Below, piece by piece: positions 19,641 to 30,075 of a DNA stretch of 64,000 bases. The translations under genes and the position numbers were made by a program. The DNA is from Cephalotrichum gorgonifer. Lineage: Eukaryota; Ascomycota; Sordariomycetes; Microascales; Microascaceae. How positions within the stretch are numbered: the first letter of the stretch is position 1; each line of letters begins with the position of its first letter. The notes under the pieces are model-generated. The model saw nothing but the letters and a program-made list of their open reading frames with translations. It ran no database searches and was not told the origin of the DNA. Where the stretch lies: contig ONZQ02000009.1 in the NCBI GenBank assembly GCA_900312665.1, positions 976,420 to 1,040,419 of the forward strand. The letters are read 5' to 3'.

Positions 19641-22127
19641 TCAGGGGAAACCCATCATGGTCTTGTCCGGGAATAGGATTATGTTCGCCAGCCGGATGAC
19701 CTCGGTCTCGGCATTCCCCCCGGATGAGCTGCTCCCCACACTCTTCGTCTCCACAGCGTCGACGTCCATCTTCCCCGCCTCCTTCTCCTCGGGGGTCGGC
19801 ACCTCGGGGCTGTCAAACATCGCGAGCCCCATCGCCTGCAGGCCCGCCTCACCCCCGGCCTTGGCGACGTCTTCCTCCCCTGGCCGAGACCCCTGCGGCG
19901 CCTCACTATCCAGCCCTATCCCGGCGGAGTCGAAGTCAGGCCCCGGCTGGCCCCGTTGGAACGCCTTTCTCTGGCGCGCGAGATACAGCGCGTTCGTCTG
20001 CGTCAGTGGCGCGGCGGGGACATACACCAGCACACTAACCTCATCCGGCCTCCCGTAGCCCGGACTCCGCAGACCGGTCCCGTCGCTCGTGATATGGTAC
20101 GCGAGGTCCGGGTGCCAGAGGATGTAGTCGCCCGACTGCAGCGTCGGCAGGGTGATCATGCTCCGGCGGAGCTGCAGGTGCGGATGCCACAGCTCGGTCA
20201 CGCGCTGGGCGTGGCCCGGGACAGCGCCGTGCACGTAGCTGTTCGGCTCCTTGTCGAGTGACCAGTTATCCGCAGCCAGGAAGGCCTCCCACTCCGGACC
20301 TGACCGCACCTCGGGCGGCGGCTTGCGGGGTGAGAAAAAGGGCCGGAGGAGGAAGTACGCCGTCACGAGCTTGGGCGAAGGCAGCAGGCGGATCATGCCG
20401 GGTTCTATAGTAGATAGGGCCACGAGTCCCTGGAACATACGGAAGATGCTACAGGCAGCGTAACCGTTGTACAAGTCGGTCGTGGTGGTGGCGCGGCCAG
20501 AAACCTCCCACGGGTCGTAGTCCTCCCAGTGGCCGCGGAAGATGTGGTTATACGTCCCACTGCGCTGGTACCCGTCGGGCTCCCACCGCTCGAGCGATCC
20601 GTTGTCCACCTGGGCGATGACGCCCGAGGACTGAATGGCGCTCAGCCAGTCATCGGCAGACTTGGGCCCCATGACTGGTGGGCCTGGCAGGCCGTTGGAG
20701 GCGCCACCGGGCGCCGAGGCCGAGGGGGTCAAGGATCCCATGTTCCCCGCGTGCACGCGGATGCGGTCGGCGTACGCGACGGGGTACCTCGTCGACAGCC
20801 TGTCGTCGGCGGTCGCGGACCAGAGGCCCATCATGAATCTCTGCGCGCGCAAGACGGACGGATGAGCTCGGGCGCGAATCTGAGCGGGGGTCCAGAAGAA
20901 GTCAAAGCATGTGGGGTCCTGCGGGAGGGGCGGGGGCTTGGAATCGTGGTTCTTCTGGATGTAGCGCACGGTGTCGGCCACGGCCTCATCGGCGTCCCGG
21001 CGCGGGACGACCCCGCGTACGACGCCGACGCCGTACCGCTTCAGGTCCCTCCCAAAGCGGGTTGTTTGGGCGCCGTCATCTAGGTCGGAGAACTCGATGG
21101 ACGGTATGAGGTGCGAGCCCAGGCCCTCGATGTGTTCGACTTCGGCGCGGAGGGCGGCGATTAGGCGGACCCAGGCAGTCTCGAGGGCGGATTCATGCCC
21201 GGCGATGAGGTTGCGCTTGATGCGGGCGAATCGGGAGGGGAGCGGGACGAGGTCGGGGCCCCAGAAGGAAAGAACGGGGTTTTCCATCTCGATGAGGTCG
21301 AGCGTGGAGAAGACCGTCTTCGCGGCGTCGTGGTCGCGGGGGTGATGGTAGTGATTAGGCGGTAGTGCTGGTGGTGGCGCTGGCGCCGCTACCGGTTTTA
21401 CGGCGGGGTGCCTGTAATACGTCGGCATTGATTTCGCGGGTTGCCTATAATACGTGGGCGTGTAGGTGCTGTTATTTCGGCTGTGTCGCGTGGTGGACGA
21501 GGAGGTGGTGCTGTTGACGTTGGTGTTGGGTGTGGTGGTGCTACTGGCACTGGCACTAAGGGCTGCGGTAAATGCGGTTGACTTCTTCAATGACGCTGCT
21601 GTGGAGGAAGAAATCGAGGAAATGGAGCCAGAGCCCGCGGCGGACCGGTGCCTGATTTTAGTGATTCTGCCGGGACTCTGGAGGGTGTGGAGGGGTCGTT
21701 CGATCGCCGCCGTCTGCGCTGGCGTTGCTGTAGCCGACGCTGCTAATGCGACAGCCGCCGCTGCTGCTGCCGAGCTGTTGGTGTGGTGGTGCATGACGCT
21801 CCCACTGCCGGCTGGATGCGAGTTAATTAGAGGCGCAAAGGCCCTGCCAGTGGGTGCGGCGGCGGCTGTACTTGTACTCGCGCTATCCCTCGGACCCAAC
21901 ACCCCGGCCGCCGCAGCCTGTCTCCACGAGGACCGTGTCCTCTTCCACTGGAATATGTCGTTTATATTCATGTTGTCTACACTGCCCACGCCCACGCCCA
22001 CACCCACGCCGCTCTCTGGCATCGCTATCGTCGCCGGCTTCTCGTCGAGGTTGCTGTTCGCTGCGATGCCTGTCTTGTTACTGCTGTTGTCTCCAGCCGC
22101 CCCGCGATTCGCTGTCGAGGTGGCCAT
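19641..22127 (-). CDS. DUF1479 (YbiU-like) protein with long N-terminal extension
   Basis: Single-exon gene of 828 residues. The C-terminal part (from about residue 300) matches DUF1479, a cupin/jelly-roll family related to Fe(II)/2-oxoglutarate oxygenases: IEFSDLDDGAQTTRFGRDLK, the GVGVVRGVVPRRDAD region, VDNGSLERWEPDGYQRSG, HIFRGHWEDYDPWEVSGRAT, GDYILWHPDLAYHI and VLVYVPAAPLTQTNALYLAR. The first 300 residues are low complexity, rich in Ala, Ser, Thr, Asn and Gly, with a GVGVGVGVG run and poly-Ala, and are probably disordered; family members are usually much shorter. At about residues 506-508 the sequence is Gln-Val-Asp, where I expect the family's His-x-Asp metal site, so activity may be altered. 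The ATG at 22127 begins MATSTANRG; a later start inside the extension is possible. Function of fungal members is not established. Confidence 0.85.
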   Translation of the reverse strand: MATSTANRGAAGDNSSNKTGIAANSNLDEKPATIAMPESGVGVGVGVGSVDNMNINDIFQWKRTRSSWRQAAAAGVLGPRDSASTSTAAAAPTGRAFAPLINSHPAGSGSVMHHHTNSSAAAAAAVALAASATATPAQTAAIERPLHTLQSPGRITKIRHRSAAGSGSISSISSSTAASLKKSTAFTAALSASASSTTTPNTNVNSTTSSSTTRHSRNNSTYTPTYYRQPAKSMPTYYRHPAVKPVAAPAPPPALPPNHYHHPRDHDAAKTVFSTLDLIEMENPVLSFWGPDLVPLPSRFARIKRNLIAGHESALETAWVRLIAALRAEVEHIEGLGSHLIPSIEFSDLDDGAQTTRFGRDLKRYGVGVVRGVVPRRDADEAVADTVRYIQKNHDSKPPPLPQDPTCFDFFWTPAQIRARAHPSVLRAQRFMMGLWSATADDRLSTRYPVAYADRIRVHAGNMGSLTPSASAPGGASNGLPGPPVMGPKSADDWLSAIQSSGVIAQVDNGSLERWEPDGYQRSGTYNHIFRGHWEDYDPWEVSGRATTTTDLYNGYAACSIFRMFQGLVALSTIEPGMIRLLPSPKLVTAYFLLRPFFSPRKPPPEVRSGPEWEAFLAADNWSLDKEPNSYVHGAVPGHAQRVTELWHPHLQLRRSMITLPTLQSGDYILWHPDLAYHITSDGTGLRSPGYGRPDEVSVLVYVPAAPLTQTNALYLARQRKAFQRGQPGPDFDSAGIGLDSEAPQGSRPGEEDVAKAGGEAGLQAMGLAMFDSPEVPTPEEKEAGKMDVDAVETKSVGSSSSGGNAETEVIRLANIILFPDKTMMGFP

Positions 22128-22800
22128 TTCCTCTTCCGTCCGCCCATGTAAAATGATTTTCGTCTTGGTTCTTCTTTGGTCGGATTGGCCAGGGGGGGTG
22201 TGGGCGCAAAATCGAGCAAGGGGAGAGAGAGGAGGGGGAGAGGGGGGAGGGGCGGGTGCCAGTGCTCCCCGTGATCTCGTTCGTCTTCGTGGGACAAATA
22301 AAGAGACGAGAATCCTTTGGATTTCGGGCTCGAAATATGGGCCGTGTTAGTGGAGATGGGGGGGGAGGGTCGAACAAATCCCCGTAAAACGCCTTCTCTT
22401 TTGACTCTCTCGTCCAATGCAAAAGGAGTGTGAATGCGAACGCCTTCCTTCTTTCCCGATTTTTTTTTCTCCCTGACTCTTCTTTCCTCCCTTCTCTTCG
22501 TGATTCAACTGTCGGTGGTTTCCCGATTTGGCTGGGGTGTCCGTCTCTCCTTCCTCGAAAGTTGGTCGGTATGTTCGTCGGTTCCTGCTTCGCGGCCACC
22601 CACTTTTCTTCTATCCTCCGTGTCCAGTCTCTCCTTCTCTTTTCCGTGGGGTTAACTCCGTAGCACCTGACTTGGGTTCGCGGGCGGGGTACGCAAAATC
22701 GGAAAATCGAAAAGAAAAGGCCAGTACACGTAAAAGCGAGATCGTGACCGAACCATCCAAATGCGGGTAGCGAATTCAGTTATATAGCCTCGCTTTGACT
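22128..22800 (-). promoter_or_regulatory. Probable promoter and 5' leader of the DUF1479 gene
   Basis: The 670 bp upstream of the start are strongly strand-asymmetric. On the minus strand they are GA-rich, with long purine runs (for example complementary to CTCCCTGACTCTTCTTTCC near 22470). This is common in fungal promoters and 5' leaders. No specific binding site is claimed. Confidence 0.3.
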
Positions 22801-25800
22801 ACTGGATCTTCCCAACCCGCTCTCGCTTCATGTGTATAAAAGAGTTATGTATGAGTAGGTATTGTATAAAGATTATTCACTGTCCCCGTCTTGTTCTTTT
22901 CGCACCGCGGTTCCGATCCTTAGTGGAGTTATGTTTTGTTTTCTCCCCCCCTTCCCCATTTCTTTTGCCCACATGGCTAGTTTAGGCAGAATTGGCCCGG
23001 CGACTCCATTTTGCTCTCTCTCGTTTCCCTCGATGGGGTCTCGTCTCCCACGGGGGGTGTGAGTGTCATTCAAGGGACGCGGAGTGAGGATCCGCCCCCC
23101 GGCGCATTACAGCTTCAGGGCCGAAACGACTTGCGCATTAGCTGCGAATAAGTGTACTTGTAAGAGCCCCTGCTACTCATTCGTTCGAGTACTTGCGGTA
23201 ATAACTGTACTTCGTACTTGTGCAGCTAGTGGCAGTAACAGACGGAGAGACCCTTATCGTGAGGGGGGCACGGGGACACTCAATGGCTCTGAGTGACCGG
23301 GCAAAGAGGGGAGAGACGGACCAGAGAAGCGGTTCTCCCCCCTCCTCTCCAACACAAATAAGTTTCCGGGCCTGCGATGCGCCAAACGACACACCCCTCC
23401 CCCCGTCCCGCAAAAAAATCATTGGTCTTGTGGGGGTGGGACAGGGATACAAGGGTGGTGGGTTGGGGGAAATCCAAACTCTGGGGAGATGGAGGAGTGG
23501 AATCGGGCCCACCCAATGGTTCAGCGCCTCCTCTGAAACTACCTGGCCGCCATACCGCCATGCCGCTTTCGGCATGGAGCTTCGAGCGCACTCCCGACCG
23601 CACCGAAATCCCGCCCGAGCCGGGTGGCAACTTTGAGGGGTACAAGTGTGTCCCGCTAATTTGGACAGTGTCTCCGGGTCGAGCAAGAGGTACCGCCGGG
23701 CCGTATCACTCATGGCACTCTTGAGATTTTGTGGGGCCCCGTCCGGTCCACGAATTTCAATGGATGTCGCTTGCGCGCTCCCCACTTGTGAACTATTTTA
23801 TGCTCAATGTATTCTTGTGCACAGGTGTTGTGCAAGTACATGTTATGCAGCGTAGTATTTTCTTCCTTGTGATTCGGTCCCGAGTGGTCATCTCCAGCAA
23901 TCGATGGTCATTCAATGTACTTGTATTAATATCGCCCGTCCCTCGTCATTTCCTTTAATGGCGGAAGCACAATTCCCCATCCTATCACCCCACACGGACC
24001 CCCCGTTTCCTGCTCAGCGAACCAAGACATTGGCCTGTCCCCCAGATTCGTGCTCCCCTTCATCTGCCCCGCCATGGGGAGACCCCATTTTTACGGGGGA
24101 TACCCCAGTAAAACCATAAGCAGTCTTCATAAGAAACTCCGATCTAACTCCGATCACCCTGTATCCCCGGCTTGCTGTTCCGTATTCACCTCAATTCTGG
24201 TCGGATTATTTTGGTTCCCCAGACCTGGAAGTGCCGAAGCCCAAAGAAAAGCGGAGCGTTGCTTGCGGCCCACGATATTTTCTCCATCTCTATTATCCTC
24301 ACCGTTTACTGGAACATATGAGTATAATACAGCCGTGCCATATTAATATCCATTCTCCGCGTTACAGCTCTCCGTAACCAAGCACACCCTTGCGAAGAGA
24401 CCACCGGATGGATCCCCCAAGCCCTGGAGCCGCTCAACCCACCACTACCTCCAGCCCGGAGCAACGCGCAAGCAGTTATACCACGCCCCACCTCCCGGAA
24501 CCGATCCACCCCCGGCTCAGCGAGTAGTACGGTGCCGCACAAGTACTCGTACGTGCGTATAAAAGCAATCTGGTCCAAAGTCTGCACCTGACGGGCGGCT
24601 TCCATTACGGGCGGAAAGAGGGAAAGAGGGGGGGGAGTAGAGAGAAGCAGCCAGTAAGAAGGAGAGTAGCCCGTCGCCAACTCTTACTCTGCATGCGTAC
24701 AAGGTACTTGTATACCTCTCTTCGATATTAATCGAGTTCCCACCGACGGAGCATACTCCCTACTGGCTCTATATTATAGCCCTGGGGGCAATCAAGGCCA
24801 GATGTACAAGTACCATACATAGCATGTCTCGTACCCGGACGGCAGAGGCGGCAGCCGTGCCTCGTCATTCATACTACCTACTTCCTGGCTAACACTGGAG
24901 GAACCAGAGTAGCGACCTCCCCCCCCCCAACCTGCTGCCGGATTATCGTCACCCGAAACCGAAATCGCGATCGAACCAGGCCGGATCTTCTCGATGGGGA
25001 CGAGACCCATCCTGGCCTGTGATACCAGGTAAATCAAACCCCCGGAGGATCTCCACACGGTTGAGGGACAACCCACTCCGATCTCTGATTACAGGGAAGA
25101 AAGCTGTGATGCCAAATACCCGCCTGTCTCGTTTGGACGCATCCCCATGAAATATGTTTCAATAGGTCCATGCAACCCATGCCATAACGCCGGGATGATG
25201 GGATCGAGAAGATCACAACCAGCAAATGCAAATACTTGTATTCGGATGCCTCGTGTCAGCGAGACTCTCTTTCCAAGGGTCCTGACAATCGTTCGCCCCA
25301 GGCGGCAAGCTTCCACAGCTGGAACCAACCCAGTCCCATTACATGGACGAGTACGAGTTGCTACAAGAGGAAGTACGGATGAGTAGGCCCCGTCCTCTCC
25401 CCCGCAACGTTGCGTGCGGAAAATATTGGTCCACTGGAGAGGGCCCATATCATCGGAAGGATCCCAAGCTGTAGCTGCTTCACACAAGTACAAGTTAGGC
25501 CGTCACGACGGGCCACTATTCGCGGAAGTTCTCCCCAGCAGGAACGTGCGGTAGTATTAGAGGGATGCTTCCCGCCGCGGCGCTACGCGCAGAGGGGTCA
25601 CCTGTTCAATTATTACCTCTTATTCCCTGGGATGCATTGGCTTGGCGGAATGGGAATCCGGTAACGAATACAAGGGATGAGAGAGGCATATGGGCTTAGG
25701 AGAAGACGCGAGGGGAGGAAGCAGAAGAGCCGATGGATGACGAGGACGAGTAGTTACGAGGAGAAGTACATACTAACAGCTACAAGAGAGTGATGTGGGT

Positions 25801-28800
25801 CGATCAGGCCTGGTCTCATCCTGCATAATGAGATGAGATGAGGCTAGAAGCGAATGAGAACGAGAATGAACGACGTTGTTTTTCCGCCTCAGCTCACTAA
25901 CAAGTACTTTTTTTTGCATCATTACGCATCCATGTCATGTCCTTGGCTTGGACGGGGGTACAAGTAATATTAGTGTACAAATGTAGGATGTAGTCTTGCA
26001 TTATTCATTACACAACTTAAGTACGAGTAGTATACTTTTATCCCATCCTTGAACCATCCACACACCATCCACACCTCATCACCACCCTGTCGGAGTCCGG
26101 CCCAAGATTCCATCTGAATTCATGCCAAATCTCCGCAGTTGGACGAACCCCCTTGCTAGTGGCCTTATGGACCCACTCATCTCTTGCCAATGGCGCTCCG
26201 TCCCCGCCCTCCCACACGTCTCTTGCTCCGGGGAACATCGCTCTTCCCACGCCCCTCCCCACAGTGACATCGCGTTTTCTTCCCCCATCCTGCACCGGCG
26301 GCCGATTTTTATGGGTACTAATTTTTCACTAGTATTTTTCTTCGTGTCACGTTTACAGCTGGGCCTTACGGAGGAAATAAAAAAAAAAGCGCCGAAGATT
26401 GCATTTTTGCAGGGCTAGCGGGCCTTGGTGCACACAAGAAGTTCAAATGTCCTTGAGGTTGCATCTTATGCCTTTCATGCATGGATTTTATCTTTCCCAA
26501 GGCAAGGTACAATCGCGGGCGAGAAATCGCGGACGAGACTTACAAGTGTGTAGCGTGGGGGGATGCGGTCCGTCCCCTCGTTAATACCTCGTCGTATCTC
26601 CAGGTTCACGAGCATATACAAGTACCCGTATACTTGTATGTAAAGTCGTGCATCCCTGGAAGGGGAGCTGATCGTCTCCTTGCAGGGCATTAATATCCTC
26701 TCCGCCGCAACAAAAAAGCTTGAATTCTAGTCGCGTCGTATGCAAGCTGAAACGTAAGAGGTGAAGAATGCTTCCCTAGCTGAGGCGAAGATAAACGAGG
26801 TGCGGTGGAGGGAAGAGGGCAAAAATAAACGAAGACTTGTCGGCCCTGTTCGCCCGCGGGCCCGCTGCCGTCCCCTCCTTTCCAGACGCGCCGAAGTTCC
26901 TACCCGCGTTTGTTTCTTCGAACAGTTCTTCCCGCAGTTAGCGGTGTGGAAGGGACACGGATGAGGATCCTTGCCTATTTTCACGATGCCGGGGGAAAGG
27001 AAAGCGAGAGAGGGTCGCTAGATATCAAAGGGTTAGGATGGCCTCGGTAAGTTGACTCCATCCCCAGTGGGGCCTGGCTTATAGTTAGCTCACGCTTGAG
27101 ACGGGAATCATGATCCGTGCGATATGGGTGGGCCAGGAAGCTGACACGGGGGTACTGTGGAGATATACTCTGTACTCGCGCAGGCGTCGAGACGGGCCCT
27201 TCGGGTGCCATGGCCGTCTTATTCCCACGTACTCGTATAGCTATGGATCGCTGGGGACTAGAGAGAGGTCGCCTTCGAGGGCAACCTCGGCCGCCCCAGG
27301 AGCTCACATGTCAGGTCACGTCCTCATCTCCATAAGCCTCGTTTCATTCAGCCGCCCTTCCAAGACCCTCGTTGTGCTCGTCGGAGAATACGGGCCCCGT
27401 TCGATGGGAAGAGTTGTTCTCCCTAGCTTTGACGAGGGTCGTTCCTGCTATGGGCGCCCTCTGAGTTGTGTGTCCTGTAGCAGCAAGGCCGGCGGGGGTA
27501 GTAATGTAAGTGATGGAGAGCGGAGCATGGCATGGACGGAGGACTAGCGTGGCGAGAACCCTGGGGGCTTTGACATGAGCATCGGCGGGCCACTCGACGG
27601 AGCATAGCGTGTCGGAGCTTGACAAAAGAAGAGATATCCGGGCGGCTGCTCCCTTTCTTCTGGATTACTACCTCCATCCAAGTCCGCCCCATCCCACAGC
27701 CCGAACCCTTCAGGCCCTGCGATGCAACGGTGCCGACGGTTGATAATAGACACCGAGGATGGTCCGTGTCGAGACATGATGAGGAAGCCCTGGCGGGTGA
27801 CTGACGTTTGGTTGAGCACGGACAAAGTCGAAACTATTACCGATGGTCCCGTCCCTGCTAATATTGCCCCGGCACCAGGGCCGCCTCGACCTTTCCCTCT
27901 ACACTAAGTGGGCCCTGAGGCCCAGAGGAGCCTCGTGGAAGGGATAATTTGTGCCATGCGCAGTATCAATACTCGGTACGCGTATCCGAGTATGCGTCGC
28001 ACCGGGCGAGGCGCCGAGGACGGCCCAGCCGGCGAGAACCCTACAAGTATGCGACGCAGGGTGTGGGCATGTAAGTGGCGACACAAGGAAATTACTGGTA
28101 TGCCATCAGCGACCCGGGCGGGAGGAGAGAATGACATTTTACGTAGTCGTATCTTATTCGTACTTTGGGTTTCCTGTGCGGGAGCGGGCCCCGAACTTGG
28201 AGAAGGCTCTCCCTGGCAGGCCGGGGATCCGGAACCATTTGCACCTACCTCCACCACGACGTCTCCCGTGTTATTTTTATTCAGCGCGACCCAAACTACC
28301 GGTTACCGTGTAACAAAGGTGTGTCAAGGGTCCCGCCCCTTTCCCTTTTTCCCGCGGAAGCAAAGCCCGTTGTGTGGGTACGATCTTCTAAAACCAAATC
28401 CACACAATCGTGCTATCTTTTTCTTCGGAGCTCGGAGCCGCTCGCATAAGCAATGCACAATTTTCAGCCCACCCCCGGGGCAGCAACCATCAAAGTTCCG
28501 AGCTTGACCCGGACCGAACGGGGGCTGTGTACACTAGACCCACATTGGCCGTCTCCGACAGTGCATCATGAGCCGGTCTATTCTTCAGGAGCCGTTCCCG
28601 AAGTTCCGGGGCGCATTTACCTCGGTCGCTTTTCAATTGTCCACAGCTGCCGGACGGCTCTCACCTCTGCCCCACCACCCCACCACCCCAAGAGCCAGAA
28701 GGGGAAGGTGCGAGTGCTTCTTTGAGGTAGCTATTTTTACCTCTTACAACCCATTTGCTTTTTTCTACGGCCGCTGTTGTCTTGGCTATTAATTTCTTCC

Positions 28801-29309
28801 GAGCTTGATCGGGACGCGAATATCAAAGCTGAGTGTAGAGCACTATGCTATTGATCGAGATATTCAGAGTATGGGATGCCTTCAGATTGCGCATCGAGTT
28901 CGATATTGCTATGAGTTAATCCGTAAAGTACATGTACGATGACTAAGTTCGGTCCTCCTTACTATTGAGGAAGGTGAGCGGGAAGCCAAGCCAAGATCGG
29001 CAACAACCACGTAGCTGGTCCAACCACTCTCTCTGATCGCCCCACGATTCATCAACTGTGGCGATGTGGCACAGCACTCACGCCAGGTGCTGATCCAGGC
29101 TTCCAACTTTCAAGGTCAAGTAGGACCCCCTCACGATAATCCCATCTCAATACTCGAGAGACCCGCGCCGACAAATCGACGTGTCCGTGGAATCAAACGC
29201 CGGTGAAATCGAAATAGAGCATACCGTGGAACCGACTACACTCCATCTACTTCATCTCTATTCGTCCCAAGGAACAAGCTACCACTAGCCCGCCCCTCCG
29301 TTTCTAAGA
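22801..29309. other. 6.5-kb gene-poor region
   Basis: I found no exon chain, domain or RNA gene here. Open frames up to about 200 codons exist (for example 23785-23177 on - and 27908-28507 on +), but their translations are low complexity or lack any recognisable motif. The region is notable for many TACTTGTA/TACAAGTA and CGTAC words (near 23150, 23210, 23915, 24540, 24705, 24805, 25230, 25485, 25960 and 26610) and for poly-C or poly-G runs. It may be decayed repeat DNA, but no terminal repeats, reverse transcriptase or transposase remnants were seen. Confidence 0.5.
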
Positions 29310-30075
29310 ATGCGCCCGCTACCACTCCTCGCGCTGGCCCTCGGCGCCTCGGCCATCGACCTCCCGCCCTGCCAGAGCAGGTGCTACGACATGACGGCCA
29401 AGGTCATCGGCTGCGAGGCCGAGGACTACGCGTGCCACTGCGCGGCGTTCGACGACAAGTTTGTGCCGCAGCTTACGTCGTGTATGATTGAAGGATGTGC
29501 CTTTGACAATCCCGACCCGCTGAGTATGTTCCCCCTTCTCTCATTGTTCCGTCTGGCGGGATCTAGGCAAACCACCCCGACCGACCGGTTCCCCATGTCC
29601 TCCCTCACCTGCGCGCGCACCCGACATCCCGTGCACTAGTCCCAGTTGCGTGCTCGTTGGGTGTTGGAGGGTATCCCCAGTTCTAAAATAGGATACACCC
29701 CTCACCCCTACTACTACTGTGGTTCCAAATATTCTGACGCGGGAGGCAGACACCACGGACCTGAAGAAGAAGGTTTGCGATCTGGCAGGTCAGTCACCGG
29801 CGCCGAGTCCGCCCTCGGAGACCCCCACTGGCGATGCTACTACGTCTCCTCCCACCGGTACTGGCTCATCTCTTCCCGCCTCCCCCTCACCCACTGACCC
29901 CCCGCTCACCTCTCCCACGGCGGACGTGTCATCCTCCGACTCACGAGATGTTCCAGGCGAGACGGAATCACCCGCGCCTACCGATGGCGCCGGAGGCGGG
30001 TCGGGCGCCGCAGGGTTGAGGGTAACGGCCGCGGCGGTGCTGATCCCTCTTGTGGGAGGGTACCTTGCTCTGTGA
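29310..30075 (+). CDS. CFEM-domain, probable GPI-anchored surface protein
   Basis: Extracellular protein with a fungal CFEM domain, a family that includes haem-binding and cell-wall proteins. Two exons, 29310-29523 and 29750-30075, encode 179 residues. A signal peptide (MRPLPLLALALGASA) leads straight into the CFEM domain. All eight cysteines are present in the usual order: LPPC, QSRC, VIGC, DYAC, HC, LTSC, EGC and, after the splice, KKVC. A Ser/Thr/Pro-rich stalk follows (residues about 90-150), then a Gly/Ala hinge and a hydrophobic C-terminal helix (LRVTAAAVLIPLVGGYLAL), as expected for GPI attachment. The eighth cysteine lies beyond the 226-nt intron, so a single-exon model would lose it. 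The acceptor at 29748-29749 is the one that keeps phase. The Asp that binds haem in some CFEM proteins is replaced or shifted here (CHCAAFDDKF), so haem binding is uncertain. Confidence 0.88.

Noticed and set aside
23177..23785. 202-codon open frame on the minus strand
   Set aside because: No domain or signal, erratic composition, and located in a repeat-word-rich region; most likely chance.
27908..28507. 199-codon open frame on the plus strand
   Set aside because: No recognisable motif and overlapping open frames on both strands, as expected of stop-poor GC-rich DNA.
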